DNA of 20,231 nucleotides, from positions 1 to 20,231 of the forward strand of contig JAYMTF010001987.1 in assembly GCA_036897485.1 (NCBI GenBank). The letters are read 5' to 3'. The notes beneath the pieces were generated by a model that saw only the letters and a list, made by a program, of their open reading frames with translations, made no database searches and was not told the DNA's origin. Position numbers and translations under genes: made by a program. This stretch comes from Pelargonium nanum (Eukaryota > Streptophyta > Magnoliopsida > Geraniales > Geraniaceae). This document shows positions 17,901 through 20,231 of this stretch, one piece after another; position 1 is the stretch's first letter; each line of letters begins with the position of its first letter.

Positions 17901-19931
17901 CTAATTTGTGCACGTATGCAAAATCAATGAAATGTTACTTTCATAAAAAATACATTATGGTATGGAACAGTGAACCCATTCTCTCAAAGACGAAAGGTCA
18001 TTTCCAACTCAATTTTTTTTAGGACTTTAAAAAAAATATATTGGGTTTGTGGTAGGTGGATTTCTAAATTTTCCATAAATTTATCCACTTGATCCCTACC
18101 AAATCCTTAATCAACCCTAACTGAAAACAACATATAAATCTTTACCAACATGATGTGTTTTAGATACTATAGTGATGAGCTAATTAGAAATATGCTTGTC
18201 ACCTAAATATGAACCCATTTTTAGTTCTGCTGTTTATGTCATATATATTATTGTCTCTAACATGCACCAAACATCTATTACTATACATACATATATATGC
18301 CCATTTGGATTAGTGAGTGACAAAGATTGTTATGGGTTTTTGTTACTAATTTTGTACTAACTTAACCATCACTTAATAGTTAGTCTAAATTATCTTTTAA
18401 GTGGGGAGAATTTTAGGGGAAATAAGGAGGAAAACACACATCAAAACATGCTTCTCACACATATAATCATCAATTTACTAAGTACCAAGTTGAAATAAAA
18501 AGGTCTTAGCCCTGCGTACCTCCGATTCGCTTTCCAGTCCGAGCTTGTTAACCAGATATTTCATTAACAATCGAATCGTCATTCTTCCATCCCTAAAAAC
18601 ATAAATAAAACAAAAACTCAAGCTTTCTAAAGAAAATATGCATATTAACAAAATTCAAGAGATGTTTTTAGTTAAGTACTTGATTCTGAGATAGCTTTTG
18701 GGTATCTGAGGAAGGAAGGGTTCTTTGACTCTGCATTCACAAATCAAACAAAATTTGTTTAGACTTTGAACAAAATGTATATCAGTCATACAGTTAATGG
18801 TTGAGACTCAGCGCGTACTTACTGATTTTGTGACGCTTGAAGCATAAACCAAACTCCGGAATGGGGTCTCCGAGGAGGAGCTATGACTCTGACGTCCGCG
18901 CTGGGCCCGGCTACATCTATTCCGGTGCCGGCGTGGACGGGAAATGGTCGTCCAAAATATGATCCCATTCCCATTCCGATACCCATACCCAACGGCATTA
19001 AAGAAGAAGATGACGTCGAAGAAGAAGAAGAATTAGGCGGTGCAAGAAAATTCTGAGGAACAACGGGTCTAAAAGCCCAGTTAATCTCTTGAGGATTGGA
19101 GGAGCCGTAAGCTGCTCCGGCGAGGCCAAGCCTAGCCGCTGCGGCCGCGGCGGCCGCAGCTTGGTGGTGGTGGTGCTGAAAGAAATAAGATGTACCGCCA
19201 CTCCCAAAACCCGAAACCACCGGCCGCGGAGCTGGCACTTGAAAAATAGGAGCGTCGCCGCCGCCTCCGCCACCTAATGGCGGTCTCATCATCATAGTCA
19301 TCATCGTCCCTTGCTGTATACTCCGGTGACCTCCTCCGGGAGGTAGTAGATCAAGCTCTATCAACCCGCCGGCGCCGGACGACGATCTTTGGCTCATCGG
19401 ATCCATACTCAAACGACCAACAACCTTATTCTGATTGGTTGCACCGCCACCAATACCGAGCTGAAGCCACGAGCCTCCGTCGTCAACGTTCCGGTCCATC
19501 TCCTGCTTGGAGCTGGAACCAGCTTCGGGTTCTTCATCTTCTTGATCACTATTAGTTCTTGAATCTTGATCTTGATCTTGATCGGCCATGTTAATAATAA
19601 GAGGATTAATAATAGGGTTAACGGCGGCGAGATCAGATCCTCCTAAAACCCAATTAGCTGTTTCTTTATCTGTGGAGCTACAATAATTATTAGTATGGCT
19701 ATTATAGTAACTATACTCATACCCTTCACCTTCCTCGGCTTCTGCTCCGGCGCCGCCGAGTCGGCTCATAAGATCAAAGCTGTTGCTGCCGCTGCTGTTG
19801 CTGCTCTCCGCCGCCGAGTATTTACCACAATACCCTCCTCCAACATAACCTCCGTGAAAACGACGACGTTGCTGTTGTTGTTTTTGTTGCTGTTTATTTT
19901 CAGAGAGGTTTTGAGCAGGAACCATGGTCAT
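11999..19931 (-). CDS. LAX PANICLE 2-like protein with C-terminal RAWUL (ubiquitin-fold) domain
   Basis: Four exons on the minus strand: 19931-18823, 18730-18680, 18592-18520 and 12166-11999 (1401 nt, 466 aa). Every junction is GT-AG and phase-consistent: AATCA|GTAAGT to GCAG|AGTC, ATCAA|GTACTT to TTTAG|GGAT, GGAG|GTACGC to GCAG|ATAG. Residues 1-355 are low-complexity: Gln-rich 14-21, acidic/Asp-Gln 117-137, LIELDLLPP 190-198, Gly run 220-225, His4 253-256, Ala9 258-266, Ser-rich 301-310. Residues 353-466 are conserved-looking: RRPHSGVWFMLQASQNQ, FLPQIPKSYLRIKDGRM, MKYLVNKLGLESE, IEIRCRGQQLQPFLTLQHVRDNIW, DHVMVLHYAR. The last ~95 residues match the RAWUL fold shared with DRIP and Polycomb RING proteins; no RING finger is visible. 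Rice LAX2 and maize BARREN STALK2 are nuclear regulators of axillary meristem formation; the same role here is inferred. The second ATG (19925) is an alternative start. Intron 3 is 6353 nt. Confidence 0.88.
12385..12545. mobile_element. Possible hAT-like transposon fragment
   Basis: The minus strand begins TAAGGGTGTTCATAAGTAGG and runs into repeats of GCGGGTTA / CGGGTTAT. Openings of the (C)AGGGGTGT type followed by CGGGTT-rich sequence are common at ends of plant hAT-type non-autonomous elements. No matching second end or target duplication was found, so this is only a resemblance. Confidence 0.3.
12621..12832 (-). mobile_element. tRNA-derived SINE, copy 2 (inside intron 3)
   Basis: On the minus strand an A box, TGGGCCAAGCGG (plus 12798-12809), and a B box, GGTTCGAGCC (12756-12765), are spaced 32 bp apart, a normal tRNA-like pol III promoter. 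The body ends with an A-rich tail (plus-strand run of T at 12622-12628). A 7-bp direct repeat TTTCACT flanks it (12614-12620 and 12833-12839). It shares ACCAA.GCATGTTGGGCCAAG, GAGGTCTCA.GTTCGAGCCTC and GTTGCT.AT with the copy at 438-605. It lies in the same orientation as the host gene. Confidence 0.87.
13395..13432. repeat. Short GC-rich inverted repeat in intron 3
   Basis: CGGGCAGCC (13395-13403) and GGCTGCCCG (13424-13432) form a perfect 9-bp inverted repeat with a 20-nt loop. A partial third copy, CTGCCCG, lies at 13445-13451. It stands out in a strongly AT-rich intron. Its function is unknown. Confidence 0.6.
14183..14212. repeat. GAT/AAT-rich trinucleotide microsatellite
   Basis: Imperfect (GAT/AAT)n tract within intron 3 of the LAX2-like gene. 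Confidence 0.7.
14628..15050. repeat. Diverged tandem duplication, period about 213 bp
   Basis: Unit 1 starts TTTGTTGTATATGAA at 14628 and unit 2 starts with the same string at 14841. Both then run through ATCAAA(T/C)CAAATCATAT, a GATAT(A)TTAATTA stretch and a CATGTCA stretch into a GC-rich core. The core is GCCGGCCTGCTGCGT..AGTCGC at 14766-14788 in unit 1 and GGCCGGCTGCGT..AGTCGC at 14986-15004 in unit 2, each followed by GCCAATGCCA and then TGCCACAT/TGTCACAT. The cores are better preserved than the AT-rich spacers. No coding frame is shared. Confidence 0.72.
15370..16046. repeat. Pair of inverted GC-rich motifs, possible ends of a small element
   Basis: CGACCGGCAATATTTTAC begins at 15370, and its near reverse complement GTAAAATGCCGGTCG ends at 16046, differing by a 3-nt gap. 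The 677 bp between them are AT-rich with no recognisable product. No clear target-site duplication was found, so the transposon reading is weak. Confidence 0.35.
15641..15683. repeat. ATTAAA and TA microsatellites
   Basis: About four to five tandem ATTAAA units are followed directly by a (TA)n run at 15669-15683, within intron 3. Confidence 0.85.
17315..17471 (+). other. TATA-like box followed by palindrome and hairpin inside intron 3
   Basis: TATATAAA at 17315-17322 is followed by the palindrome GCTGAGACTCAGC (about 17353-17365). A hairpin comes next: CCCGAACTCAA (17433-17443) can pair with TTGAGTTTCGGG (17460-17471) with one bulged base. I could not match either arm to a plant microRNA family I know. 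The whole may be accidental; a non-coding antisense transcript is the alternative. Confidence 0.3.
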
Positions 19932-19977
19932 ATCCGCGAAACCCAGAATCGTCCTGGTCCGTTTCTGGCCATATGGA

Positions 19978-20106
19978 TTATTGTGGAGATTTTAGATTAT
20001 TGGAAAGAGAGATCTGCAAGAATATGGAAATGGAAGATAAGAAGAGAGCCATGAACATGAACAAGAAGGTGTGAAATTTATTGGTCTGCAGATGTTGGTG
20101 TTTCAT
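19978..20106 (-). CDS. Upstream ORF in the LAX2-like 5' leader (42 codons)
   Basis: On the minus strand an ATG at 20106-20104 (context ACCATGA) opens 42 codons ending 46 bp before the main ATG at 19931. The product contains a hydrophobic middle (FLFMFMALFLSSISIFLQI). An in-frame stop also precedes the main ATG in its own frame, so the main start is not simply 5'-truncated. Whether the uORF is translated depends on the transcript start, which seems to lie near the right edge. It may reduce translation of the main ORF; no conservation can be judged here. Confidence 0.4.
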   Translation of the reverse strand: MKHQHLQTNKFHTFLFMFMALFLSSISIFLQISLSNNLKSPQ

Positions 20107-20213
20107 GGTAGCAGAGAAAGAGAGAGAAGAAGAAGGAGAAGAAGAGAATAAACCTTGCAAATCTCACTTTCCATTAATTCTCTTTGTTTGGAAGCTTGTG
20201 GTGGGAGAAAGAA

Positions 20214-20231
20214 ATATATATATATATATAT
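20214..20231 (-). promoter_or_regulatory. AT-repeat at window edge, possible TATA region of the LAX2-like gene
   Basis: (AT)n of at least 18 bp runs to the window edge, about 285 bp upstream of the main ATG on the minus strand. It is both a microsatellite and a plausible TATA region; the proximal promoter lies outside the window. Confidence 0.35.

Larger units (their letters stand above)
12167..18519 (-). other. Giant third intron of the LAX2-like gene
   Basis: The last coding exon (55 codons) lies 6353 nt from the previous one. The intron is AT-rich and contains a SINE (12621-12832), a possible hAT-like fragment (about 12385-12545), a ~213-bp tandem duplication (14628-15050), microsatellites, and two plus-strand promoter-like spots near 13690 and 17315. 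No open frame inside it resembles a known protein. The exon assignments on both sides rest on phase match and on a continuous RAWUL domain. Confidence 0.82.

Overview
This is a stretch of plant nuclear DNA, almost certainly from a eudicot. The evidence is AT-rich intergenic DNA, GT-AG introns, a JAZ jasmonate repressor, a LAX PANICLE 2-type meristem regulator, a tRNA-derived SINE and a Stowaway-like terminus. The species cannot be named from the sequence alone. No previously undescribed system is evident. The value lies in correct gene models, in one apparently broken gene, and in the structure of repeats and introns.

Layout, left to right. (1) Bases 1-4060 are part of a tandem cluster of lachrymatory-factor-synthase-like (Bet v 1/START fold) genes. 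The 3' end of one copy lies at the left edge, and a complete two-exon copy lies at 2789-3399. Between them are two diverged ~1.2 kb copies of the same flanking DNA. A SINE (438-605) and a one-ended Stowaway-like insertion (734-904) sit only in the left copy. (2) Bases 5100-7392 hold a five-exon JAZ gene, closest by eye to the JAZ10/TIFY9 group. Exon 1 appears to lack two bases inside the conserved N-terminal MYC-binding segment, so the conceptual CDS is frameshifted. This is either a natural null allele or an assembly error. (3) Bases 8640-9747 hold a single-exon gene for a protein with a C-terminal SAM domain. (4) Bases 11999-20106 hold one minus-strand gene for a LAX PANICLE 2-like protein. 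It has a long low-complexity first exon and three short exons that together encode a C-terminal RAWUL (ubiquitin-fold) domain. The last exon is separated from the rest by an intron of about 6.35 kb, which carries a second SINE and several other repeats.

The genes are not an operon and show no common pathway. JAZ acts in jasmonate signalling, the LAX2-like gene in axillary meristem control (known in grasses), and the LFS-like and SAM genes have no firmly assigned role here. Splice junctions were assigned by eye from GT/AG signals, phase continuity and family similarity. cDNA would settle them.
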